Origin: Microvelia longipes | Lineage: Eukaryota > Arthropoda > Insecta > Hemiptera > Veliidae | Reading direction: 5' to 3' | Length of the DNA: 64,000 nucleotides | Assembly (NCBI GenBank): GCA_018340805.1 | Contig: JACMZG010001908.1 | Location: 43,832,130 to 43,896,129 of the forward strand | Shown: in pieces, positions 33,222 through 46,445 of the stretch | Numbering within the stretch: the first letter of the stretch is position 1 | Layout of the letters: every line of letters begins with the position of its first letter | Translations under genes and position numbers: made by a program | The notes under the pieces: generated by a model | Seen by the model: only the letters and a program-made list of their open reading frames with translations | Told to the model about the DNA's origin: nothing | Databases searched by the model: none

Positions 33222-33545
33222 GAAGTTCAGGGTACCTCGGTACTTTTCCTCATGACTTGCAATTTGCTTCGCTAGCCCTCAGAATGTCATGTTTATCCAA
33301 ATCATAAGGTGGTATTACTTTAGTCTCGCTATGGTTGCCCTCAGAATGTCAAGATTAACCAAAGCCTGTAATGCTATTGCTTTGTTCTCGCTGCGTTCAA
33401 CCCTAGAATAAACTGCTTTGCGGATAGCTTTTAACAAATATTTGGCACATGTGTGCCTAAGTTGAAAATGCCATTGAAAATGAAGTGCCAGGTAAGGCAA
33501 ACCATTACCAAGGAAAAGTGTCGAGGTATCCTGTACCTGATTTTT
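33222..33545. mobile_element. Family D-ended inverted-repeat element
   Basis: Both outer ends carry the D terminus in opposite orientation: CAGGGTACCTCGGTACTTTT on the left, AAAAGTGTCGAGGTATCCTG on the right. The interior has three CTCAGAATGTCA-type subrepeats and no 5S-like part. Confidence 0.6.
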
Positions 33546-34109
33546 CTTTTTATTTCGCTTAAACATTAATTCATAAATGATTAATTTCAATATTATAACA
33601 AAAACCATATCTTTTCTAATAATGTATTGTGAAAACACATCGGAAGAAGTAAAAAGATCCTTTTCATATCCTTAATCTATATTTTCCTTTATTTCTGTCA
33701 TATATTGTCGATTATTTCCTTCCCTGATTCTCATTATAATGAAGGATATATTAAACAATTATTAATTCACAAAAGTTGTGAATATTATGATAAAAAAAAA
33801 TATTATGAGATAAATTAAATACATAAAAATAGAAGAAATATTTTTTTATTTTTGTTTAGTTAAATTGTATTGATTATTTTTTAATTGCATATTACAACAG
33901 CTTTTCTGTTTGATGAATAATTAATAGTTTTAAGTCTTTTGTATATGATTAATTTATTTTTAATTTATATATTATTATTTTATTGTTTTGAACACACTTA
34001 TGTATTACTAATTAACAAAAGTGAAAGTAAAAATATACCCACATAAATTATGTTATCGTTTGGTTAGCTCAGTATCTTGAGCAGCTTTGAATCTCCCATT
34101 ATAATCAGA

Positions 34110-34470
34110 CATAAATACGGGTGAAGCCCGTACCCGCTACATGGCCTTGGCGCATCAGGTCACATCCGCTCCGCGACGTAGGCCACACGGGCCGCTTATC
34201 GGGCGACCGCTTCGCGTTCATCGCAACATTGTAGCGCTTCGTGGTCTCATTGATGTTGTTTCGTATTATTCTTTATTTTATTATTCGTTGTTATGTAGCA
34301 TTTTGCCATGTATTTAGATTTCCATCGCCTCGATTTACTGAACCGTTCCGCAGGCCTGTGAGGCTCGCTGTTTTTGTTTTGGTATTTATTGTTACATGGC
34401 ATTTTGCCACGTGTATAGCAGATTTTAATCACCTCGCATCACAGTCCCACTCTTAGGTCCTGTGATGGTT
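34110..34470. repeat. GC-rich island, unassigned repeat
   Basis: CGGGTGAAGCCCGTACCCGC, CGCTCCGCGACGTAGGCC and CGACCGCTTCGCG stand out against the AT-rich surroundings. On the minus strand GCGGGTACGGGCTTCACCCG could be a worn SINE head. No coding signature. Confidence 0.4.
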
Positions 34471-35210
34471 GATAGATACCACAACATATATGAAGCGTTG
34501 ACCTATTATCTTACACTCACTGTATAGCCAAAGAAACCTTCTGTTTACTCATTGGTTATAATAAGATCATAATTAAGTTATTTGCAATACCGCAAATAAC
34601 TGAAGCCGATTCAAAACGTATTAGAATGCCTACACCCATAAAAACCCAGTTCCGAAGAACCATGCCGAACACCAGGAAAACCAGGTCCGCTTTGTGGGAT
34701 TACTTAGCTCGGCGTGGTTCCTTGGAACAAAAATGGCGTGGTTCCATTTTTGTCTTGTCTTTTCAAGCTTTAGGTTAACCTGAGTGAAACAAAAAGTAGA
34801 GGCCCATCTTCCATACTACCTCCCCCCTCTCTAGCGCTACTGAACCCAACAGATATCGAATATTTCATTGTCCTAGACGTATAAATGTACTCTAGCCAGT
34901 ATTCCTTTAGGGGATCTCATAGACCTTCCTTAGAACAAGGTAATAACTTTTTGTGAGTCAGTAGGGTTAAAGGATTCGAAAAATCATAAATCGTGGAAAA
35001 ATATTTTCAACTAGTTATGCGACACAAATGGTCAATATATATTATTTTATTTATTTATAATTTGTAATTTAACCTTTGTAAACAGGTATTTATATATAAA
35101 TAAACGATTTATTTATTTTTAACTAGAAACAACACGTTCCCCAAATGCCAGACTAAGCTTTCCTTGTCTTGAAACCATAAGAGAAACAAACACACACACA
35201 AAATATATTA

Positions 35211-35252
<42 letters not shown>

Positions 35253-35280
35253 ATATATTAATATATATAATAAACTGCTA

Positions 35281-35505
35281 TTGAGGGCCCTAAATTTTAC
35301 ACAGGCAAAGGTGTTAATTTAAGGTTACGGAAGATTTATAAGTGCCTGACATCGTACAGGCTCAACGTCCCATTCGAAGGACAGCACGTGAAAGGATTTT
35401 AATCTGTGCCATGACTATCCGACCGGGATCGAACCGGACTGTACGTGCTAACTATTATAGAACTGGGGCCTCTTGCCAAGATCACTCATAATAACATGTC
35501 ATAAA
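35281..35505 (-). mobile_element. tRNA-derived SINE ending in a (TA)n tract
   Basis: The minus strand carries a strong B box (GTCCGGTTCGATCCCGG) preceded by TAGTTAGCACGTACA, then GGCACAGATTAAAATCC and the tail GTCCTTCGAATGGGACGTT, which is a widespread LINE-type 3' motif. It ends at the (TA)n tract 35213-35270, perhaps an expanded tail. Confidence 0.7.
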
Positions 35506-35910
35506 CACTCATAATAAGTGTTTTATTAAATAATATAATCGATGATTAAATAATAAAAATTATAATAATCGAAAATATACATTTTGCATTAAGTTTTAAG
35601 GTATTGTTTTGTGATAGTACACCCTGAAGAAAAAACATTTGGTATACATTGTACTAAACAAGAAATGAGTTTTTTAAATATTCTTCAAAAATAAAAAAAA
35701 TAAATAGATATTGCTATATGAGGTCCTTGTTGTTTGCTGGTGTGGAACCAAACACACCCAAGGAAATTAAAGACCTTTGATGATAGAAAAAATAGCCCAA
35801 CCTTATCGAAACTTCACTTACGTCTGTTTCCTTCATTGATAGATTATACGGACCACACAAAAACAATCGAACAAACCAATCCAATTAACATCCAAAATAT
35901 AACTTTAAAT

Positions 35911-36441
35911 CTTAGAATAATACTAATATAGAAGGAGCATAGGACCGTAAACACAATGTAATTCCACTGATAACACGAAAGCCGGTTGACTGGTGGTCTT
36001 AATAAGGGGTACCACCCTAACAACAAAACATTATGTTAAATATGAGTCATAAATATCTATTAATGAAGAAAGATTGTAAAGAACAAATATAATAACTTAA
36101 AACACCTGCTGAGTATTTAATAAAACCGGTCTTAGATGGCAAAGGGGTAGCAGTCTACATTTAGTTGACAAGGACTACTTTTAATATAATTTTAATTAAA
36201 AACATTAAACTACAATTTAAAATACTTAAAATATTGTAATTCACCGATATTTATATTAGTATTTTATGAATAATCAATCATTAATTAGTAATAGAACATA
36301 AAAATTCAGCAACCGGAAGTATTGCCAACTTTTTTATAAGAAAATTGAATATTGTTAGGGCGCCAGAATTACTTAAGACCACCAGTGAACCGCCTTTCGT
36401 GTTATCAGTAGTGCTCCTTCTATATATAGTATTATTCTAAG
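35911..36441 (+). mobile_element. Family B MITE, copy B3
   Basis: 531 bp. Terminal inverted repeats CTTAGAATAATACTAATATA / TATATAGTATTATTCTAAG. Perfect 8-bp duplication CTTTAAAT (35903-35910 and 36442-36449). It is the cleanest B copy here. Confidence 0.95.
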
Positions 36442-36449
36442 CTTTAAAT

Positions 36450-37153
36450 AAATCCTTTAGCACCCTTTACTTGTTTTCAATAAGAAACAATCTATTGTTT
36501 TGTACAATAAAGATAAGAGACTGATAAGAACAGGATTGTTAGCTAAATGTAAACAAAACGTTGGACGTTGAGAATGTGTTGTAATTTGTAAATAATCCTT
36601 GGTTGGTAATATTCATTGATAGTAAAAAACTAATCATTTAGACTATGAATGATTACGTATTTCATTCATGATACTGTTACAGGAGTTTTACATAGAAGGA
36701 AAATAAGTATTTATAAAAAAATATGCGTATTTTCTCTCACAGTTGCCAAGGTTTTTTTTTGTTTTCTATTTCAACTTTTTTGGTACGAGTTCTTTTCTGA
36801 ATTTTAAATGAACTATTTAGTATAGTTTTGAGTATAAATTATAATTATTTTAGTTGTATAAAATATTATTTTAGGGCTGTCAGAGTTTCTGTGTAATCTC
36901 ATCATAACCTCCTCACTGAGTGACTTAAGATATTAATTAATGTGTCGCTTTCGGCTTACAACATTTTGTGTTTTGTTTTGTATTATAAAATTTGTATAAG
37001 CGAATTTCCTTAGAAAAAAATTCGCTAATGAGACAGCTCCTATGGTGTGAGGGGTCGCCACGGAGTGTGTCCAAAATTAATTTTAGAGGTCTCTAACCGC
37101 GAATAAATACGTTCCGCGATCTTATATATATATATATATAATATTAATATAAT

Positions 37154-37188
<35 letters not shown>

Positions 37189-37394
37189 GATGTATGTATT
37201 ATTTTTAAATCAAACTTGAAAAAATCGACCTTAGGACAAATAATAACGAGTTTTCAAGTTCCTGCAAGCAAAGGAACTCCTGTGACAGCGTTCGAGCTGT
37301 ACTTATAACTATTTTATTATCAATATAAAATTAGCCTCGAGGGCGGGGGCAGAATGTTTTGATGTAAACAAATTATTACGAATCAAAATTATGT
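36450..37394. other. AT-rich stretch with (TA)n
   Basis: No gene seen. A (TA)n tract at 37120-37190 follows a GC-richer patch (37040-37120). ATAAGCGAATTTCCTT / AAAATTCGCT near 37000 is a small inverted pair. Confidence 0.45.
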
Positions 37395-37520
37395 TTTAGC
37401 CATGTGTTATACTATAGTGAAAAACTTGATTTGTTTACATTATATCAATTAATGACCTAATATTTGTTTGACATATATATGTCAATCAATAAAACCAGAA
37501 ATAAATACTGATAATATGGA
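37395..37520 (+). repeat. Dispersed repeat family E, copy E2
   Basis: Shares TTGATTTGTTTACATTATAT, TGACATATATATGTCAATCA and ATAAAACCAG with E1 and E3. Confidence 0.65.
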
Positions 37521-37606
37521 ACTTTATATATATTGAATCATACTAGATAAGTACATGTGTAAAAAATCTCAGCTCAATCTAAACAGTGTATAAAGAAGTG
37601 TAAAAA

Positions 37607-38044
37607 ATGTATTCTTTCCAACAAAATTTATGTTTTACGCCCTTGAAGATGTTTCTAATGGACGAAACGAAACGTCGGCAACATCAATTGCCACGGACAC
37701 ACGGTTTTGGTGGAAAGATTTTTAAGTTCTACTTGAAGAATCATTTAATAGTACGAAAGTCATCAGGACTAATAGGCTATTTTGTCGCCTACAACTTTCT
37801 TAACTCTAAAAACCTTTTTATCATACCGTACATAATAATCTATTTCACACATATTAATTCTTACGTAAAGAAATCGACCATGACCTTTGCGTCCTTCAAA
37901 GAAAATCTATATTTCTATCCGGTATTAATAATTAACAATAGCTCTCTTCTTGGAAGTATAAACTCCATGGAATCGTATTTAAAATTCGTCCCCAATCGGT
38001 TTAACTCGGATTATTACGCTCTCTTATGTATTGGCAAAATGTAA
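37607..38044 (+). CDS. Unrecognised 145-codon open frame
   Basis: It is the longest uninterrupted frame that is not repetitive or across the gap. It starts ATG at 37607 and ends TAA. No domain is recognised; residues are rich in F, I, N, S and Y, as random AT-rich DNA would give. In another frame, 37632-37690 reads ALEDVSNGRNETSAT-like, a motif common near the ends of retroelement sequences, so the region may be repeat-derived. Chance of a frame this long by accident is low but not negligible in 64 kb of such composition. Confidence 0.2.
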   Translation: MYSFQQNLCFTPLKMFLMDETKRRQHQLPRTHGFGGKIFKFYLKNHLIVRKSSGLIGYFVAYNFLNSKNLFIIPYIIIYFTHINSYVKKSTMTFASFKENLYFYPVLIINNSSLLGSINSMESYLKFVPNRFNSDYYALLCIGKM

Positions 38045-39969
38045 ATACAAAATTAAGATATATCAATTACACGCTTGCCTTCACAAAATAATTTAGCAGT
38101 GCATTCTAACGGATTAAGCAGTAACAATGATTTTTTTCGTATTGAAAAGATTTCGTAAAAATAGTTAACCCAGTTGATTCTTTTTTTAAGTATTTCTATT
38201 CAAAACTTCGTACTGAATAAGAATTACTATGGATTTTTCACAGATTTAACGGAAAACTACAGAAGAGATGAGTTTTCCGTTTAGAGATCGTTATTACTTT
38301 TCAATCGATACGTTGCATTGTATCGTCCATTGTATTCAATTATAAATTGAACATAATATATTATTCATACTATGCATATTACTTTGACAATTCTTTCTAT
38401 AAAAAAATGTGGTGTATAAATAACTTTCTTCTTTAAAGAAAAGTTACAATAAACAATTGTTGACGATTTGTAACGAAGAAAATTTCTTATCTTGACAGAC
38501 TTGATGGTTTGTTTTGTTTTTCCCTACTTTCTTCGATCACAATGAAGGAGAATTAATTGAATATTTTAGGTTGATAATCTTCACAGGATGTATTATTACT
38601 ATTGCTTAATTCCTCTTACATGTATGTTTATATGAATGCTTAAATGCGACGATAGAAATCTTTTTAGAAGCCAGTTTATTTAGCTTGTACATAAAAATAA
38701 ATCCGCGATCCCATCTCAAAGAATAAAATGCAAATCATGTTTTGCTATCAATAAATAAATTTATATTTTAATGTCTTTAAAAATAATAAATACAAAATAA
38801 TACATAAAGTTTTTAGCGAATTTTTATCATAAAAATCCGCTTAAGAGGTTGATGTTTCAGACTGAAGAAAAACTTATGCATCCAAACCACTTGTAAATCA
38901 GTGAAATAATGAAAATCCATAAGAATAATTCTTATGGATTTACCAAAATTTGTTTTGGCACCTATGGATCCAAAAATAAATAAATAAGTTGTCGTATATA
39001 AATAATTATAGAGTTTAAGTATAAGTATAAGTTTAAATAAGTTAAAGTAATAAGAGTTTAAATAAGTATAAGTTTGTTTATATTTTTCAGGGAAAATTAT
39101 GTAATTTTTAGCCTTAGCTTATGACAGTATTACAGATCAACCCAACACAACAGAATTTAATTAAACTTGGTGCAAAAATTAAGTCCTTCACTTACAAGAA
39201 GTGATTATATTTTGGAAAATTTAAAGTCCATCTTAATACGTCAGCCATCGTGACAATTAAAAAAAATGTTTCTGGATATTTTTTCTAAATTTAATTGTAA
39301 TGATAGATTAGATTGATTATTGTTCTGAACCTAACTAAGATCCAGAAATTTCCAGGTACTTTCTTAGTTTTTGGTAGATTTCAGAAATCTATAATGCGAA
39401 ACAGCCCGCATTGTAAGATCATAAATTGAATTCTGTTCTACCGAATCTGTTTTTATCACAAAATGACATTTCTTTTTGTCTTTTAGCGAACAAAAAAAAT
39501 ACGAAGTTGTATGTACTTATTAGTCATGTAGTTTTGTTTCATGAGTATTAGTATTAGAAACGTCGCAAATTGCAAAGTGTTAGAAAGGTACGAGGATAGA
39601 TGGCCCTTGTTTAATACTTAGTTTCAATCACAAGTGTAATATAATTTTCGTATACAATATAACATCTTACTTTATTATATAATATAATATGTTTTTTAAA
39701 TTCTATATCTTGATAGCTTTTCACATCAAAAATTAATTTTATGATTTATTACACAACATGTTACCATGATTACTAAAATGATATGTTACTAGTATAATCA
39801 TGTGTCTGATTTTAAATAATTAATGTTACATAAAGCGCGACTTTAATTACTTAAATTTACTTTTATGCCCGACAGGAAATTATATAATAACTTAAATTTG
39901 CGTTTTAACAAATGTATTTGTAAAATAATAATCAAAGAGATAATTTTTTTATACTTTTTCTGTTCTCTG
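38045..39969. other. AT-rich stretch with no gene seen
   Basis: Nothing recognised except a small hairpin (AATCCATAAGAAT / ATTCTTATGGATT near 38913-38941). Confidence 0.4.
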
Positions 39970-40199
39970 CATAGAGATATATTAGAGAGGTCTGAAACAT
40001 CTTTTGAGACTCTCAGGGGCTCTGTGTAACCTCATTTTACCTCCTTTAAGAGTGAGTTAATATTTGTGCATTCCGCACATTGTTTGAGTTATGATTAGTA
40101 TTTTTAACGTTCTATTATATTAGTTATTGTAATTTTGTACTGATTATTTGATTATATTTATAAGCGAAGGTAGGCAGGTTACTGTTTCAATGTTTTAAA
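39970..40199 (+). mobile_element. Family A MITE, truncated copy A3
   Basis: The left end is CATAGAGATATATTAGAGAG, with the body as in the other copies. It lacks the right end and passes straight into the 62-bp minisatellite. Confidence 0.8.
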
Positions 40200-40560
40200 A
40201 CGAAGTTATAACACCTTGGATCCTATTTTATCTGAGATCGAGCAAAGCGAAACGAAGTTATACACACTAAACTTTGGATCATTATGTTATTCTGAGATCG
40301 AGCAAGGCAAGACCGAAGTTCTAACACACTAAACTTTGGATCATTATTTTATTCTGAGATCGAGCAAAGCGAAACCGAAGTTATAACACACTAAACTTTG
40401 GATCATTATTTTATTCTGAGATCGAGCAAAGCGAGACCGAAGTTATAACACACTAAACTTTGGATCATTATTTTATTCTGAGATCGAGCAAAGCGAAACC
40501 GAAGTTATAACACACTAAACTTTGGATCATTATTTTTTCTGAGATCAAAGCGAACCGAAG
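40200..40560. repeat. 62-bp minisatellite, about 6 copies
   Basis: Unit: GAAGTTATAACACACTAAAC, TTTGGATCATTATTTTATTC, TGAGATCGAGCAAAGCGAAA, CC. The middle units are nearly identical. The GAGCAAAGCGAAACCGAAG part resembles the GAGCGAAGCGAGTCCGAAG motif in family D. Confidence 0.95.
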
Positions 40561-41052
40561 GTTACTATGAGATCGAGGTTATGAGACCGAAGTACGTTGT
40601 TGTTATTTCGTATTTAATGTCCCTAACTAAATATCAGGACTACAATTATTTTTGATTATTATTCCTTTGATTTTCTTGTATTGATTTATGAAAGTATATA
40701 GTGATCATGATAAAAACGATCAATGGTGGTTTGGGTTTACTCTGGTCATGACAATTATTTCTTGATGTTTATTTTTTTATGTTTGCTTGCTAGTTGATGT
40801 AGTTGATGTTGAGACATAACATAAATAATCATGACATTAGTACGAGCGAAGCGAGACCAAAGTTGTATGGAAAAGTACCCGAATTTGTTTTCTGGATACC
40901 TACAATACTAGATAAATTTTAGACGTCGTAGGCTTATTTATCAATTTATATTCAATTGATTCATTCTGACATCGCCCCTTGTAAAAATAAAATTAAACTA
41001 TAGTATAGGATTAAACTAATTATATCTGTCACTAATTTTTGTCTATTATTTG

Positions 41053-41563
41053 CAAGGATCTTGAATAAAGGGGATGACGCATTAAGGAACTTTTCTGACC
41101 CCATGGAAGTTGTATGAGATGACAAACTTACCTTCCCCTTGGTTATATTAAAAAAAGTCGCCAAACGAAGGTTATATAGCAAGATTGTCGAGTTTGCTTC
41201 TCAACTTTCTTCTGTGCTTCTTGTGATTGTTCCATTTGTGGTGCTTGTTGTCATTTGTGCTTATTTAATTTTAAATTTTGGGCTATACTTTGCTACTTCA
41301 GTGAGTGATAATTTAAGCGTGTTTTATTATAACCATCGCAAGCAATAAACAATGGGAAACCATTGAGAGGTAAGTTTGCCTCTAAAATTTAAGACCTGCG
41401 CACTTATAAAAATTGTAAACATGTGCAATTTGTGCCGAGCATGTGCAGTTGGTTTTTGACGTGTGTTTCGTGTTCAATTCTCGCTATTTTTTGTTTTCGA
41501 TGGGGTCACTTTTTTGTATGGCAAATTGACTTATTGCGTCATCCCCTTTATTCAAGATCCTTG
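41053..41563. mobile_element. Family C MITE, copy C2
   Basis: 511 bp, in inverted orientation to C1. Ends are CAAGGATCTTGAATAAAGGG and ...TATTCAAGATCCTTG. Flanks ATTATTTG / ATTATTTT (7 of 8). Confidence 0.88.
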
Positions 41564-43625
41564 ATTATTTTTATTTCTAAATAAAACTATGTCTATGAAT
41601 TATTACAGTCTATGATATTTGCCTCCGCCCCTCACCTTTTAATTTTAAAAAAATATAAGAGTAAGCCTGTAATAATTAATAGACAGCTGGACAAAGGTAA
41701 CATGTAGGCAACTTCATAGTGAGGTTCTTCCGTTCTCGCCACAAATCATTTTAAACATACTTATGGTATTTTTCACACAAACTGACTTTTATCTATGGAA
41801 AATAATATTTAAGAGTTTATTTCTTTTAAAATCAATAAAGACATTTAATTTAACTTAATTGTGCCAAAAATATTGAAAATTTTTAAATAAATGAACTTTT
41901 TTTCTAATCTCCCTCATAGTAACAGCATTAAAGGGCTTATCATAGGTCTTATCAGCTGTCAGTGCTGCCAATTTCAAGAATTCAGCACAGCTGTCTAATT
42001 ACCAATTTAAATGTAGTGGAACAGCTTACCTTTCAATACGTTTCAATCAAGTATCGTCCCTGACACTAAGAAATAAGTCTCTAAAGGCCTACATATTTGT
42101 GTCTTATGAAAGAAGACACCATAAGTAGCACGTAGTACTGAGACTATTTATTCAACTCTTTAAAAACGGTCCATTATACCTAACAGTTTCATTGACAAAT
42201 CGTTGTTGATAGAAATGCATTCTCCCTTGTTATTGGGATACAAAGATATTTCATATTTCTAACAATGATGGCCTTCAAATTTTAGTTACGGTGTGTACCG
42301 TGTATTGTGTATGATGCTTGACAGGACCCAATCCTCAATTTTCACTTGTCTATTATTTCCCTTGTCACAATCAATCATTATATTTGCTCACAAAACAAAT
42401 AATGAAATCGAAATGATAATAATAGTTTAAGCTAATAATATGTTTTCATGTTGATAATGAGTTTAGTTTTTCCTATTTTCTTTTCAATATTATTCTTGCC
42501 AAAAACATTATTACATCGATTGCAAATTGGTCGCACTGATTATGTTGGTACTTTCCTTCAGACCTGGGTAGAGTAAAATCATTCATCTCACATAATATTA
42601 TCTCCCAAGTGTGGTTTATTACTAAAACCTATTAGTAAATAATATTAGTAAAACCCTTCTAGCTAGGATTCAATTAAAACTGGGACACATTGTAATTTCT
42701 ATAGAAATTACAATGACACCTAAAATAATTTTCATAACACAAAATTGTTATTGCAATTACTAAAACCGTGACATAATTACACGAATGTAAACTGTTGACA
42801 AGGCGCGCAGTACATCACAGAAAAGTCTGAGATTTATTGAGTTGCCTCAGGAAGACAACCGTAACGAGATGGACAAAAACTAGTTCCATGTAATAACCTC
42901 CTGGACAAAACTTTCATGAATTAATCAAATTTTAACCATAGATAAGAACTACTGAAATGTCATTTCTTCAAAGCAATAAAGAGTAAAGGTTAATTACCAT
43001 ATATTCCAGGGAATAAATCCTCTTCTCTCAAGCATTACTAAATGATATTGATTAGGTGTTTTTATTTTATATTATGCATTTTTAAAATTTATTTACAACC
43101 CCATTTTCTCCTTTTGTAAAAGCCACCTAGATATTTTGGCATCTTATTGAAAACACAACTGTCATCTACATAATCTTATCAATGTTTTGTATTTCTTAGT
43201 AGGAACAATAACAAGCTTCAAGGGGGGGGGGTATTTGCACCCCCCCCCCCTCTTAGAGAGGTGGGGTGCAAATAAAAGTTTCGTAAATAATCAAAGAAAT
43301 TATTCAAAGAAAGATAGCAATAAGCGATTTTTTGCGAAAAGAAATGAAGAAAATAATAACGTTATCACAAGAAACGATCTGAACGAATTGCCTGGTACAA
43401 GCATTATTGCCCTGCTAGCAATGAAGACGATTTGCCTGAATTTTGGACTTAACAGTAATATGAAGCATTTTTGCAAAAATATAATGGGCTAATTGATAAA
43501 AAAAGTTGGGATGTACAAAACTTTTTCTATTGTATACTGTATTAACGAGAAAAAGTAAAAAAAATTAAAAAAACGAGCTTATGAAGTTAGGGTCATGAAG
43601 AAGGGAGTCACTGATCAAGAATATT
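41564..43625. other. AT-rich stretch with no gene seen
   Basis: Includes a perfect 28-bp palindrome (42688-42715, CATTGTAATTTCTA and its complement) and an inverted C/G run near 43222-43265. The 101-codon frame at 43187-43492 passes through the G/C run and has no domain. Confidence 0.4.
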
Positions 43626-43631
43626 TATATA

Positions 43632-43677
<46 letters not shown>

Positions 43678-43723
43678 TATATATATATATATATTATATA
43701 TTATATATATTAATATATATATA
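43626..43723. repeat. (TA)n tract, left flank of element J
   Basis: Mostly TA with TTA interruptions. A matching (TA)n tract (46449-46497) lies on the other side of J. Confidence 0.95.
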
Positions 43724-46445
43724 CAGGTGGAACATTTCAGATGCACACCCCTGCTAAAATGTTAAAAATGGAATAGAGAGTCGGAAAAGTCTCCACCCCT
43801 AGGTAATCGACCTCAGTGGACCTATATGTTATTATTTTTTCGGTAACTATTTGGCAAATAGGTAATTTATTACCAAAATGGTAATTCTCGTTAACTTTAA
43901 AAAGTAAATTGGAGCATACCATGATATGAACATTTTTGAAAACTACATTATATTCTGAGAAATTTGATACCAATATCATAAAATTCCGGTAATGTTTCTA
44001 CAATCTAATGTGTAACATACAAACACACTTTTATTCTTGAAAATTGCCATATTTTTGGAACAACAAAATACACCCCCTGCTAAAATGGTTAAAAATGGAG
44101 ATAGAGAGTCGGAAAAAGTCTCCACCCCTAGGTAATTGACCTCAGTGACCTCAAATATGTCATTATTTTTTTCGGTAACTATTTGGCAAATATGGTAATT
44201 TTATTACCCAAAATGGTAATTTCCTCGTTAACTTTAAAAGTTAAATTGGAGCATACCATGATATGAACATTTTTGAAAACTACATTATATTTTGAGAAAT
44301 TTGATACCAATATCATAAAATTCCGGTAATTTTCTACAATCTATTGTGTAACATACAAACACACTTTTTATTGAAAATTGCCATATTTTGGAACAACAAA
44401 ATGCACACCCCCTGCAAAATGGTTAAAAATGGAGATAAGAGTCGGAAAAATCTCCACCCCTAGGTAATCGACCTCAGTGACCTCAAATATGTCATTATTT
44501 TTCGGTAACTATTTGGCAAATATGGTAATTTTATTACCCAAAATGGTAATTCCTCGTAACTTTAAAAAGTTAAATTGGAGCATACCATGATATGAACATT
44601 TTTGAAAATTACATTATATTTTGAAAATTTGATACCAATATCATAAAATTCCGGTAATATTTCTACAATCTATTGTGTAACATACAAACACACTTTTATT
44701 CTTGAAAATTGCCATATTTTTGGAACAACAAAATGCACACCCCCTGCTAAAATGGTTAAAAATGGAGATAGAGAGTCGGAAAAAGTCTCCACCCCTAGGT
44801 AATCGACCTCAGTGACCTCAAATATGTCATTATTTTTTCGGTAACTATTTGGCAAATATGTAATTTTATTACCAAAATGGTAATTTCCTCGGTAACTTTA
44901 AAAAGTTAAATTGGAGCATACCATGATATGAACATTTTTGAAATTACATTATTTCTAAGAAATTTGATACCAATATCATAAATTCCGGTAATATTTCTAC
45001 GACCTATTGTGTAACATACATGCATAGCAGATAGAGTAATAGATTAGAGAGTTAGAAAAGTTTTGAATAGATTATTTGGGATGGGGGGGGGGTTATAGAT
45101 AGATGTGATATTTGAGATAGATTAGAGTTATTTATAGTTATTAATAAAAAGTTTTTTATAGTTATATATAACTTTTGAAGTAGATTTGGGGGAGGGAGTA
45201 GATAGATGTATATTTGACATAGATTAGATATTTTTAAATTTATTTGTTGTATAGATTGGGTGGTAGTAGATAGATGTCATATTTGAGATAGATTAGATAG
45301 TTATAAATTAGTTTTTGAAGAGATTTGGGGGGGGGTGTAGATAGATGTGATATTTGAGATAGATTAGATAGTTATAATTAGATTTGAATAGATTTGGGGG
45401 GGGGAGTAGATAGATGTGATATTTGAGATAGATTAGTAGTTATAAATTAGTTTTTGAAGAGATTTGGGGGGGGGGAGTAGATGGATAAGGTAAACTTTAG
45501 ATAGGTTAATAACTTTAGAATAATTAATAATTTTAGGACTTAGATAGGATTTGAGAGAGGTCTAGGATTACTAGATACAAGATATGGAAAGGATTAAGAA
45601 ATTTAGGTTATTTCAGGGAAGGTGTTCAAAGTGTTGCCCATTTTCTTGCTGACATCGTCTGATTCTGAACCATTTTATAAAAATAAAAACACAACAAATT
45701 TATTCGAACATAATAAAATTATTCTTCAAGAGTTAATAATATGTAAGTTACTAGTAAGAATAAATTTATTACCCCTTCTGGCAATTTTTCAAACATAACA
45801 GTGTGTATGTATGTTACAAAATAGGTCGTAGAAAAATTACCGGCATTTTATGATATTGGTATCAAATTTCTCAAAACATAATGCAGTTTTCAAAAATGTT
45901 CATATCATGGTATGCTCCCATTTAACTTTTTAATGTTAACGAGGAATTACCATTTCAGGTAATAAAATTTACCATATTTGCCAATAGTTACCAAAAAATA
46001 ATGACATATTTGTGGTCACTGAGGTCGATTACCTAGGGGTAGAGACTTTTCTCGACTCTCTATCTCCATTTTTAACCATTTTAGCAGGGGTGTGCATTTT
46101 GTTGTCCAAACATAAGGCAATTTTCAAGCATAGAAGAGTGTATGTATGTTACTCAATAGGTTGTAGAAATATTACCGGAATTTTATGATATTGGTATCAA
46201 ATTTCAAAACATAATGTAGTTTACAAAAATGTTCATATCATGGTATGCTCCAATTTAACTTTTTAAAGTTAACGAGGAATTACCATTTCTGGTAATAAAA
46301 TTACCATATTTGCCAAATAGTTACCAAAAAAAAATGACATATTTGTGGTCACTGAGGTCGATTACCTAGGGGTAGAGACTTTTTCTCGACTTTCTTTCTC
46401 CATTTTAACCATTTAGCAGGGGGTGTGCATCTGAAATGTTCCACC

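Noticed and set aside
35420..35505. tRNA gene on the minus strand
   Set aside because: Only the B box and part of the D-arm side are convincing, followed by a SINE body and LINE-type tail.
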